DNA of 37,781 nt. It comes from JBGSYJ01 sp041750915. Lineage in GTDB: Bacteria; Acidobacteriota; Thermoanaerobaculia; Gp7-AA8. Of this stretch, positions 1-7,647 are shown in pieces. The stretch is taken from NCBI GenBank assembly GCA_041750915.1, contig JBGSYJ010000345.1:1-37781 (forward strand). Direction: 5' to 3'. A model generated the notes under the pieces. It was not told the DNA's origin. It searched no databases and worked only from the letters and a program-made list of their open reading frames with translations. How positions within the stretch are numbered: position 1 is the stretch's first letter; each line of letters opens with the position of its first letter. The position numbers and the translations under genes are program-made.

Positions 1-38
1 TGCCATCCTCCGGGGCGGGAGTTTTTCGAGATGGGCGT

Positions 39-99
39 GTATCCGGTGGCTGCGCTGGCGCTTGCCACCGGCTACCCTCTGCGGCGCCTCCGGCGCGCC
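39..99. repeat. Two small palindromes (REP-like)
   Basis: Positions 39-50 and 64-75 are near-perfect inverted arms (GTATCCGGTGGC against GCCACCGGCTAC) around a 13-nt loop. A second GC-rich palindrome, GGCGC-CTCCG-GCGCGCC, follows at about 83-99. They lie beyond the 3' end of the leftward tRNA-Sec gene and next to the heptamer array at 108-202. No coding gene is supported in positions 1-200. The function is unknown; a REP-like dispersed palindrome or a transcription terminator is possible. Confidence 0.55.
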
Positions 100-107
100 C
101 GAGAGTG

Positions 108-202
108 CACTCAGAACTCAGAACTCAGAACTCACAACTCAGGGCGCGCCACTCACAACTCAGGGCGCAGGGCGCGCCACTCACAACTCAGAACTCAGAA
201 CC
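108..202. repeat. Heptamer tandem array, ACTCAGA/ACTCACA type
   Basis: About nine heptamers of the type ACTCAGA or ACTCACA are arranged in blocks separated by GGGCGCGCC spacers. All copies run in the same direction, so unlike the other heptamer elements in this window no opposing arm is visible. Read on the minus strand, the direction of the adjacent tRNA-Sec, the word is TCTGAGT and contains TGA. The array starts 8-9 nt beyond the CCA end of that tRNA. The same word recurs at 25318-25433. Confidence 0.85.
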
Positions 203-210
203 TACAAGAA

Positions 211-308
211 TGGCGGAGGCGGGTCGGAATCGAACCGACCCTTCGACGCTTCCGCGCCGAAACAACTGTTTTGAAGACCGCGGAGGCCACCAGACCTCGT
301 TCGCCTCC
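211..308 (-). tRNA. selC: Selenocysteine tRNA (anticodon UCA)
   Basis: On the minus strand a 98-nt cloverleaf has the marks of bacterial tRNA-Sec. It has an acceptor stem GGAGGCG/CGCCTCC with G discriminator and encoded CCA, and an unusually long six-pair D stem (GAGGTC/GGCCTC) closed by a short loop. The anticodon loop is CTTCAAA with UCA anticodon, and a long variable arm has a 7-bp stem (TTCGGCG/CGTCGAA). The T arm GTCGG-TTCGATT-CCGAC is canonical. The eighth acceptor pair would be A-C, and the anticodon stem has one G-A mismatch. The gene lies 15 bp downstream of an exbD gene on the same strand and may be transcribed from that operon. Its presence implies selenocysteine decoding somewhere in the genome. 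Confidence 0.9.
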
Positions 309-322
309 GGGTGGTGAGTTTC

Positions 323-817
323 TTACTGGGCAGCGGCCGGCGCGGGGGCGTCAGCTGCGGGGGCTGGGGCCTGGGTTGCTCCTCCGGGATCTCCGGCTTT
401 CGGCGGATCGGTCAGGAAGCCGACCTTTGCCGCTCCGGCCTGATGAGCCGTATCCATCGCCTGCACGGCACTATCGAAAGGAATCTGATCTTCGGAATTG
501 ATGAAGACCACGCGATCCTTGATTGCGCGGCCGAGCATGATGGGGGCGATGCGGTCGCGGAGCATGTTCAGGTCGGCCATCCGGTCAGCGTTGAGGTACA
601 CGCCGTCGTGTTTGACCGTCACGACGAGCTGCGTGAGGCTGTCAGGGGGGGGAGGCGCGTTCGATTCCACTTTGGGCGGAACTTCGACGTCGAGCCCCAT
701 CTGCAAAATCGGCGTCGCGACCATGAAGATAATCAGCAGCACCAGCACGACGTCCACTAGTGGCGTGATGTTGATCTCTGACGACAGACCGCCGCTTCCG
801 CCTGTGCTCATTCCCAT
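323..817 (-). CDS. exbD: ExbD/TolR-family biopolymer transport protein
   Basis: This 164-residue protein belongs to the ExbD/TolR family, the single-pass partner of ExbB that couples proton-motive force to TonB. The N-terminus has the family signature INITPLVDVVLVLLIIFMV, with the conserved membrane Asp (LVDVVLVLL) in the only membrane helix at about residues 15-40. A periplasmic domain of about 100 residues follows, ending in an Ala/Pro-rich tail. The chosen ATG at 817 is preceded by AGGGGAT; a longer reading would overlap the upstream exbD. It is the last protein gene of a leftward tonB-exbB-exbD-exbD set, 10 bp after its paralogue and 15 bp before tRNA-Sec. The family assignment is firm; whether it serves TonB- or Tol-type work cannot be told from sequence. 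Confidence 0.93.
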   Translation of the reverse strand: MGMSTGGSGGLSSEINITPLVDVVLVLLIIFMVATPILQMGLDVEVPPKVESNAPPPPDSLTQLVVTVKHDGVYLNADRMADLNMLRDRIAPIMLGRAIKDRVVFINSEDQIPFDSAVQAMDTAHQAGAAKVGFLTDPPKAGDPGGATQAPAPAADAPAPAAAQ

Positions 818-827
818 GATAGATCCC

Positions 828-1268
828 CTAGAACTTCGCCATCTCTGCACCGGCCTGCCGGTTCTCGGTGAGTATGGCAACCTGAGTGAACTGCGCTTCG
901 TTGGCCGCCTGCATGACCATCCGGATTTTTCCGAAGTCCAGCCTGCGGTCTGCCTTGAGCATCACGGCGCGGGCCGGATTCTTCTGATGCTCGGCCGTCA
1001 GATATGTCGCCAGGTCGCGGTCCGGAATCCAGTCCTGACCGACGAATACCGTGCCGTCGTTCTTGATGGAGATGACGAGATCCCCCTCATCGCCAGGCTT
1101 CTTCTCCGCGTGAGGCCCCTCAGGAAGCATCACGTCCATGCCCGACTGCAGCATGGGCGTGACGACCATGAAGATGATCAGAAGAACCAGACAAACGTCG
1201 ACGAGAGGCGTGACGTTGATGTCGCCTTTGACTTCGTCGGGACTACCACCACCGGCACCGAAAGCCAT
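828..1268 (-). CDS. exbD: ExbD/TolR-family biopolymer transport protein (second paralogue)
   Basis: The 146-residue product has the ExbD layout: a short cytoplasmic N-terminus, one membrane helix with the signature INVTPLVDVCLVLLIIFMVV (about residues 17-38) carrying the conserved Asp, and a periplasmic domain. It differs clearly from the neighbouring paralogue outside the helix, so the pair is an old duplication and may form a mixed ExbD pair in one complex. AAGGGG lies a few bases before the ATG. It is 14 bp downstream of exbB and 10 bp upstream of the other exbD, consistent with one transcript. Confidence 0.93.
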   Translation of the reverse strand: MAFGAGGGSPDEVKGDINVTPLVDVCLVLLIIFMVVTPMLQSGMDVMLPEGPHAEKKPGDEGDLVISIKNDGTVFVGQDWIPDRDLATYLTAEHQKNPARAVMLKADRRLDFGKIRMVMQAANEAQFTQVAILTENRQAGAEMAKF

Positions 1269-1282
1269 GAGTTACCCCTTGA

Positions 1283-1975
1283 TCAACGGCCGCGAGCGGC
1301 GTTCTTGATGAAATAGTCGACGAGCTCGGAGGAGGCGTTCGACATCTCGACGTTGAAACGCTCGATCTTGCCCGAGAAGTAGTTGTAAAGCCAGACTGCG
1401 GGAATCGCAACTGCGAGTCCGAGTGCCGTGGCAGCGAGCGCTTCGGCGATACCGGCCGAAACGGCTCCCAGACCGCCCGAGCCCGACGCCGCCATCCCGC
1501 GGAACGAGTTGATGATGCCGACGACGGTGCCGAACAGCCCGATGAAGGGAGCGGTCGTCGAGATCGTCGCGAGATTGCCGAGCCCCTTCTTCATCTCCGC
1601 TGTCGTCATGAGGGTTTCGCGCTCGATGGCGCGCTTGCCTGCTTCCACGATGTCGAAGTCGGCGGGAAGATCCTGGGAGGTCTCATACTGGAACTCGGTC
1701 AGGCCTGCCGACAGGACGCGGGCGAGATGGCTGTGCTTGAACTTCTTGTCTTTTGCGAATGTGATCGCTTCTGCGAGCTTGTGCTGCTTGAGCAGCGGGG
1801 TCACGCCCATCGCTACCTGGAGAGATTCCTTTTTGGCCTTGTGGAAGCGCCAGAGGCGCTCGATGGCGAACCCGGTTGACCAGATGGACATCGCCGCAAG
1901 GATGAACACTACCGCCTTGGCGATGAACCCCATTTGCGCCCACATGCCCATCAGTGTGAAATGACTAGCGTCCAT
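1283..1975 (-). CDS. exbB: ExbB/TolQ/MotA-family proton channel protein
   Basis: This 230-residue inner-membrane protein has the ExbB/TolQ layout. One N-terminal membrane helix (about residues 17-39) is followed by a cytoplasmic stretch of about 90 residues and two further helices (about 134-156 and 171-193). The conserved block from KGLGNLATISTTAPFIGLFG to the second helix GTVVGIINSF, and the AIAEALAATALGLAVAIPAV-like third helix, are diagnostic of the MotA/TolQ/ExbB channel domain. With ExbD it forms the proton channel that energises TonB. AGGAGATT precedes the ATG. It lies between tonB (40 bp) and the two exbD genes. Confidence 0.94.
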   Translation of the reverse strand: MDASHFTLMGMWAQMGFIAKAVVFILAAMSIWSTGFAIERLWRFHKAKKESLQVAMGVTPLLKQHKLAEAITFAKDKKFKHSHLARVLSAGLTEFQYETSQDLPADFDIVEAGKRAIERETLMTTAEMKKGLGNLATISTTAPFIGLFGTVVGIINSFRGMAASGSGGLGAVSAGIAEALAATALGLAVAIPAVWLYNYFSGKIERFNVEMSNASSELVDYFIKNAARGR

Positions 1976-2015
1976 TTGTTGAATCTCCTCTCGCCTGCTC
2001 TCTGAGCGGCATTCT

Positions 2016-2801
2016 TTATGATTGCAATCTGAAATTGACTGTCAGGTTGAAGATGACCGGAACCGGACTTCCACCCATCGTTCCGGGTTTGAATCGCCAC
2101 TGCTTGACTGCATCCATCGCCGCCTGATCGAGTCCCATGGGAAGGGGCTTGAGCACGCGGACGTCGGTTACCCGCCCCTGCCGATCGATAATCGCTTCCA
2201 GAATCACGACGCCCTGAACCCGGGCTTTCCTTGCAATTTCCGTGTATGAAGGCTCGACTCTCGTGATCACTTCCGGAGCCTTGACGTTTCCGCCGACACG
2301 TACGGGACGATCTCCCGTTCCGCCGAGCTCTCCTCCGAGCACGCCGCCCAGAGTTCCGCCGACCACGCCCCCAACGACCCCGCCGACGACCCCCCCAACG
2401 ACGCCGCCCTCGACGCCGCCGACTACGCCGCCTTCTACGGCTCCATCACTCGGCGTGGTGGCGACGGACGCCTGCGGAATCTCGCGGGGAATCTCCTGAG
2501 GCGTCACGAACGACTCCCTCGGTGTTTCCGGCTGGACCTCGGTGCGCGTCGGCGTCTGCTGCTGCTGCTGAGCGCTGGAAGCCGGAGGAGGAGGCGGAGG
2601 AGGTGGTGGTGGCGGAGCCGCCTGAGCGATGAAGGCCTGAATCGGCTTTTCGATCACCTCGGGGTTTTCCTTCACGTAGTAACCCGCTGCCAGAACAGCT
2701 CCGATTGCCGCCCCATGGAGCGCCAGCGAAATCAGAGTCGTCTTCCACCCACCGCCCGCTTGTTGCTTGTTCGATGATTCAATCAGAACGTCGTCAAACA
2801 T
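2016..2801 (-). CDS. tonB: TonB-family energy transducer with Gly/Val repeat linker
   Basis: The product (261 residues) has a cytoplasmic N-terminus, one membrane helix at about residues 22-42, a poly-proline run of about eleven Pro, a Gln run, a Pro/Glu stretch, and then a striking Gly/Val repeat linker (GGVVGGV units over about 45 residues). The C-terminal TonB domain (about the last 85 residues) carries EPSYTEIARKARVQGVVILE and the AVKQWRFKPGTMGG motif. It would span the periplasm and energise TonB-dependent outer-membrane receptors. The ATG at 2801 is preceded by GGGAGG at good spacing; a TTG two codons earlier is less likely. It heads the tonB-exbB-exbD-exbD operon. Confidence 0.93.
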   Translation of the reverse strand: MFDDVLIESSNKQQAGGGWKTTLISLALHGAAIGAVLAAGYYVKENPEVIEKPIQAFIAQAAPPPPPPPPPPPASSAQQQQQTPTRTEVQPETPRESFVTPQEIPREIPQASVATTPSDGAVEGGVVGGVEGGVVGGVVGGVVGGVVGGTLGGVLGGELGGTGDRPVRVGGNVKAPEVITRVEPSYTEIARKARVQGVVILEAIIDRQGRVTDVRVLKPLPMGLDQAAMDAVKQWRFKPGTMGGSPVPVIFNLTVNFRLQS

Positions 2802-3148
2802 GGTCAACCTCCCATTCGGGGTCGGGTGGCCCGTCGAGCGCCGCGCGTCCCACCAGTGAACTTCTGGTTATTAGAGGACCTGCGGGAGCTAAAAGGGAAC
2901 GCCGGACGAAAAAAATCCTCGCTTCCTGATTGATACAGGTGATCGGTGCCGGGGTTTCAGGAGGGAGCAGTGTAGCAGTCCCGCGATCAGGTGGGATGAT
3001 TCGACTTGCCGGTCGAGGTGAACGTTCTGCAAATACGGCATGCATTTCTGTCAGTGAGCTGGAATTGGGATTCCTGTCGAGTCTGGCTAAGGCAAGAACC
3101 GTTCCCGGTCCGAGACCCTCCGAAATACACTCTCATTCGGCGCGGTTC
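2802..3148. other. Intergenic region between divergent tonB operon and tRNA-Ala
   Basis: No convincing gene is visible; the open frames here lack family resemblance or ribosome sites. The region must hold the leftward promoter of the tonB operon, but no clear -35/-10 pair was found on that strand. An A/T-rich run (about 2908-2925, read leftward as GGATTTTTTTCG) and CTCTAATAACC near 2868-2878 are the only promoter-like pieces seen. Confidence 0.4.
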
Positions 3149-3177
3149 TTGACGCTGCCCGGGTGGAGTGTTAGCTT
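3149..3177 (+). promoter_or_regulatory. Probable sigma-70-type promoter of tRNA-Ala
   Basis: TTGACG at 3149-3154 and TAGCTT at 3172-3177 are separated by exactly 17 bp and end 28 bp upstream of the mature tRNA-Ala. The -35 matches the consensus at five of six bases; the -10 is weaker. The position and spacing suit a stable-RNA promoter. Confidence 0.6.
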
Positions 3178-3205
3178 CGCTCGCCTCGTAGTTCCTTCCT
3201 TTCGT

Positions 3206-3281
3206 GGGGCCGTAGCTCAATTGGGAGAGCGCCTGAATGGCATTCAGGAGGTCGTCGGTTCGATCCCGATCGGCTCCACCA
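3206..3281 (+). tRNA. tRNA-Ala (anticodon GGC)
   Basis: A complete 76-nt cloverleaf with encoded CCA. The acceptor stem GGGGCCG/CGGCTCC contains the G3-U70 wobble that is the identity mark of alanine tRNA. The anticodon loop is in CTGAATGGCATTCAGG, giving GGC, which reads GCC and GCU codons. The T arm is GGTTCGATCC. Five T residues follow directly, then the GAAGAGT heptamer fold-back starts 6 nt after the CCA. Confidence 0.97.
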
Positions 3282-3286
3282 TTTTT

Positions 3287-3351
3287 GAAGAGTGAAGAGT
3301 GAAGGGTGAAGAGTGAAATGAGGCGCTTTCACTCTTCACCCTTCACCCTTC
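3287..3351. repeat. Heptamer fold-back element, GAAGAGT type
   Basis: The left arm (3287-3318) holds four GAAGAGT-type heptamers; the right arm (3327-3351) is their reverse complement (CTTCACC/CTTCACT), with a loop of about 8 nt. The RNA would be a long hairpin in either direction. The left arm begins 6 nt after tRNA-Ala. The right arm contains the stop codon of the converging persulfide dioxygenase gene, read as GAAGGGTGA on the minus strand. It could serve as a shared bidirectional terminator, though no T-run follows the stem. Confidence 0.9.
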
Positions 3352-4716
3352 TGTCGGAAACCCGGCCCGGATCCAGGCCGCGGTGCCGCCTGTCACGTTG
3401 CGAAGGTCGTCGAATCCGTGCTTCTCGAGAACGCTCGCCGCCGCCGAGGAGCGGTATCCGCCGGCGCAGATCACGGCGAGCGGAGTGTCGTGATCGAGGC
3501 GATCGAGCTGCCGGTCGAGCTCCGAGAGCGGAAGGTTGATGGCGTTCGGCACGTGTCCGTTCTCGAACTCCGCCCGTGCCCGCACGTCGACAATCTGCAG
3601 GTTCCCCTCCCTCAGATCGGATCTGAGCTCTCCCACGTCGATCTGGGGAAGCCCCGTGAGGGGGAGTCCGGCCGCATCCCAGCTCTCGATTCCTCCATCG
3701 AGATAGCCTTCGACACTTTCGAGGCCGACGCGGGCGAGCCGCCGCACTGCTTCTTCCGCCTGGGCTTCGCTTTCACAGACGATGATCAGCCGGTCGGCGG
3801 GTGAGAGGAGGCTGCCGGACCATGATGCGTACTGCCCGCCGAGCCCGATGTTGAGTGATCCGGGAATGTGGGCAGCGCCGAACGCGGCGTAATCGCGAAC
3901 GTCGAGGACCGTGCGCCCTTCGTCGATCCGCCGCTTCACTTCATCAGCGCTTAGAGGCGTCGCTCGGATCTCCTCGAGCGCGCCCGCGCCCCTGCGGTTG
4001 ATCTCCACATCCATCGAAAAGTAGCGTGGCGGCTCCGCAAGGTCCGCTGTCATCATCGCGATGAACTCCTCGCGGGACATCGGCTGGAGTGCGTAGTTCA
4101 TCCTGCGCTGATGGCCGATCGTCGACGAAGTCTCTTTCGAGATGTTACGACCGCACGCGGATCCCGCGCCGTGAGCGGGGTAGACTTCCACGTCATCGCC
4201 CAGCGTGAGCAGCTTCTCATGCAGAGAGTCGTAGAGCAGCCCCGCCATCTCTTCTGAAGTGTATCCGCGCCCTCCAGCGAGGTCCGGACGCCCGACATCG
4301 CCGATGAACAGCGTGTCGCCAGTCAGAACTCGGTCGGGGACACCGGGAGCGTTCGATACGACGAGCCAGGAGATTCCTTCCGGCGTGTGACCCGGCGTTT
4401 CGATCGCGCGCAACGTCACGTCGCCGACTTTCAGTTCGTCGCCATCGTGGACGGCGCGATGCGGTACTTCGGCGTCGGCCTTCGCACCAAACACGATCTC
4501 GGCACCCGTGCTCCGCGCAAGTTCCTGATGGCCGCTGACGAAGTCGGCATGAAGGTGCGTCTCGATGACGTACCGGATCTTCACCCCCCACTCGTTCGCC
4601 TGGTCGATGTATTGATCGACATCTCGCTGCGGGTCGATCACAGCGGCTTCGCCACCGGAGGCGACCATGTAGGAGGCATGAGCGAGGCAGCCGAGGTAGA
4701 ACTGTTTGAATTGCAT
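3343..4716 (-). CDS. Persulfide dioxygenase-type metallo-beta-lactamase fused to two rhodanese domains
   Basis: The 457-residue protein joins an ETHE1/Blh-like metallo-beta-lactamase domain (about 1-235) to two rhodanese domains (about 255-355 and 362-455). Metal-binding motifs are HLHADFVSGH (H54, H56, D58), TPGHTP (H110), TGDTLF (D134) and PAHGAGSACG (H182). Both rhodanese domains keep an active-site Cys: CESEAQA (C314) and CAGGYRS (C417). The family oxidises glutathione persulfide to sulfite, and the rhodanese domains move sulfane sulfur, so the likely role is sulfide detoxification. The start is placed at the ATG at 4716 (MQFKQFYLGC), where similarity begins; an upstream extension would translate the hexamer repeat as a Gly-Asp run. 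The stop codon lies inside a heptamer repeat arm. Confidence 0.92.
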   Translation of the reverse strand: MQFKQFYLGCLAHASYMVASGGEAAVIDPQRDVDQYIDQANEWGVKIRYVIETHLHADFVSGHQELARSTGAEIVFGAKADAEVPHRAVHDGDELKVGDVTLRAIETPGHTPEGISWLVVSNAPGVPDRVLTGDTLFIGDVGRPDLAGGRGYTSEEMAGLLYDSLHEKLLTLGDDVEVYPAHGAGSACGRNISKETSSTIGHQRRMNYALQPMSREEFIAMMTADLAEPPRYFSMDVEINRRGAGALEEIRATPLSADEVKRRIDEGRTVLDVRDYAAFGAAHIPGSLNIGLGGQYASWSGSLLSPADRLIIVCESEAQAEEAVRRLARVGLESVEGYLDGGIESWDAAGLPLTGLPQIDVGELRSDLREGNLQIVDVRARAEFENGHVPNAINLPLSELDRQLDRLDHDTPLAVICAGGYRSSAAASVLEKHGFDDLRNVTGGTAAWIRAGFPTEG

Positions 4717-4765
4717 CGGAACATTCTGTCTTCTGAGGGGAAAGAATTCCAGTGGGCAGTATTGT

Positions 4766-6284
<1,519 letters not shown>

Positions 6285-6306
6285 CCGGCGACATCATACG
6301 GCCCCC

Positions 6307-6618
6307 ATGTGGCAGGGCCCTCCGAGGCCCTGCCTCTTCCGCATCGTGAATATGTGGCACAAGTAGCGGCGGATTCCGATCCGCCGTACTTCGGGATGAT
6401 CAGTGTGAGTACGTTATGGGGCGACGACGCGGGATGAATGCTCCATACGTCGTACATCTTCACTCCCGGGAACGAGGGACATCGGAATGTCCCTCTACTC
6501 TCCATGTGGCAGGATTTTCGAGAGGTACCTCACCTGGAGCATTCACCCTGGTAGTCGCTCCAGGTGTCGTACATCGTTACCGCCGGAAGAGGCAGGGCCT
6601 GGGAAGGCCCTGCCACAT
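6307..6618. repeat. Nested palindrome mosaic between divergent polysaccharide genes
   Basis: The outer arms 6307-6342 and 6583-6618 are inverted copies (33 of 36 positions), and each is itself a hairpin (GGCAGGGCC/GGCCCTGCC). Inside are three more hairpins: CGGCGGAT-TCCG-ATCCGCCG at 6367-6386, GAGGGACAT-CGGA-ATGTCCCTC at 6474-6495, and CACCTGGAGC/GCTCCAGGTG at 6531-6566. ATGTGGCA occurs directly at 6307, 6351 and 6503, and a 19-nt direct repeat at 6440-6458 recurs at 6557-6575 with three changes. No gene is supported in 6285-6770. It looks like successive insertion of small hairpin modules. Confidence 0.9.
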
Positions 6619-6770
6619 AGAGGGAAGAACGCTCCGATGGGCGTGGTTTCGTGCGAAGGACCGGAATATGCAGGGCGTCGCACCCAGGTGACAGACCTGA
6701 ACCGCCGATCTCTGCCGGTCCGCTCCGCCGGGCTCACCTGCCGGCGCCGGATAACCAGAGGAGACTTTCG

Positions 6771-7607
6771 TTGACCAAGGTATTTGCGGCATTGCTGCTG
6801 GCCGTCCTGTCGATCGTGTCGATTTCTGCCACCGCGCAGGAGCCCGCCGGCGAGTACAGGCTCGGCCCGAAGGATCTTCTCGAGATCCGAGTTCTGGAAC
6901 TTCCTGACTTCAATCTCGAACGCCGCGTTTCGGATTCGGGAATCATCTCGCTCCCTTTGATCGGCGACCTTCAGGTAGGCGGCATGACTGCCGGTGAAGT
7001 AGCGGAAAGGATCGAGGAGCTTCTCCGCGCCCGTTTCGTGAATCGTGCGGATGCCTCGGTTGTCATCAAGGAATATGCAAACCGGCCCGTTTCGGTTGTC
7101 GGTGCGGTGCTCAGGCCTGGAACGCTGAATGTGTCCGGTCAGTGGACGCTGCTGCAGGCCGTGGCTGCTGCCGGAGGGATGACCGAGCGCGCCGGAAAGA
7201 CGATCTACATTCTCCGAAAGGGAGAGGCGGGTGGAAGCAACGTGATCGAGGTTGATGCCGACGAGCTCTTCCAGTCATCCTCGCCCGTCTGGGACATTCC
7301 GATCTACCCGTCCGATGTGATCAACATCCCGGCGAAATCGTTCATCAAGATCTACACCCTGGGAGAAGTGCAGCAGCCGGGCGCTGTGGAGTTCGATGTC
7401 GATGACCGGGTGACGGTGCTCTCAGCGATCTCCAAAGCTGGAGGACTGAGCGACCGGGCGTCGAATCGCATCGTGATCAAGCGGAGAGATGCGGCTGGAA
7501 TGGATGTCGAGACCACGGTGAACTTCAAGAGGATCGTGTCCGGAAGGGATCCGGATCCGCAGCTCATGGCCGATGATGTTCTCGTCGTGCTAATGTCATT
7601 CTTCTAA
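6771..7607 (+). CDS. Wza-type polysaccharide export protein (periplasmic/outer membrane)
   Basis: The product is 278 residues from a TTG start preceded by AGAGGAG; the similarity and a signal peptide (KVFAALLLAVLSIVSISATAQ) both begin there. It has a Poly_export domain (about 28-101, YRLGPKDLLEIRVLELPDFN) and two SLBB-type domains (about 106-155, SVVGAVLRPGTLN; about 192-245, YTLGEVQQPGAVEF). There is no lipobox Cys after the signal peptide, so unlike E. coli Wza it is probably not a lipoprotein, and it is shorter than Wza (about 380). It would form the export channel. It opens the rightward polysaccharide cluster, 40 bp ahead of the wzc-like gene. Confidence 0.9.
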   Translation: MTKVFAALLLAVLSIVSISATAQEPAGEYRLGPKDLLEIRVLELPDFNLERRVSDSGIISLPLIGDLQVGGMTAGEVAERIEELLRARFVNRADASVVIKEYANRPVSVVGAVLRPGTLNVSGQWTLLQAVAAAGGMTERAGKTIYILRKGEAGGSNVIEVDADELFQSSSPVWDIPIYPSDVINIPAKSFIKIYTLGEVQQPGAVEFDVDDRVTVLSAISKAGGLSDRASNRIVIKRRDAAGMDVETTVNFKRIVSGRDPDPQLMADDVLVVLMSFF

Positions 7608-7618
7608 TACGGAGTCCT

Positions 7619-7635
7619 GGCTGCCACTGGCAGCC
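7619..7635 (+). promoter_or_regulatory. Small hairpin between export protein and kinase genes
   Basis: A perfect 7-bp stem, GGCTGCC-ACT-GGCAGCC, lies in the 40-bp gap, 12 bp before the kinase ATG. No T-run follows, so it is not a typical intrinsic terminator. It might stabilise a processed mRNA end or tune translation of the kinase. Confidence 0.35.
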
Positions 7636-7647
7636 CGATCAAAGCAC

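Noticed and set aside
108..202. CRISPR array
   Set aside because: The units are 7 nt with no unique spacers of protospacer length and no cas genes nearby; these are tandem heptamers.
498..1316. 272-codon plus-strand frame over exbD genes
   Set aside because: It is antisense to two ExbD proteins with diagnostic membrane motifs; no independent support.
2930..3295. 121-codon plus-strand frame covering the promoter and tRNA-Ala
   Set aside because: It reads straight through a complete tRNA gene and has no ribosome site or family resemblance.
6307..6618. Riboswitch or other structured RNA family
   Set aside because: The stems are simple nested palindromes with repeated modules, and no known riboswitch core was recognised; a repeat mosaic explains it better.
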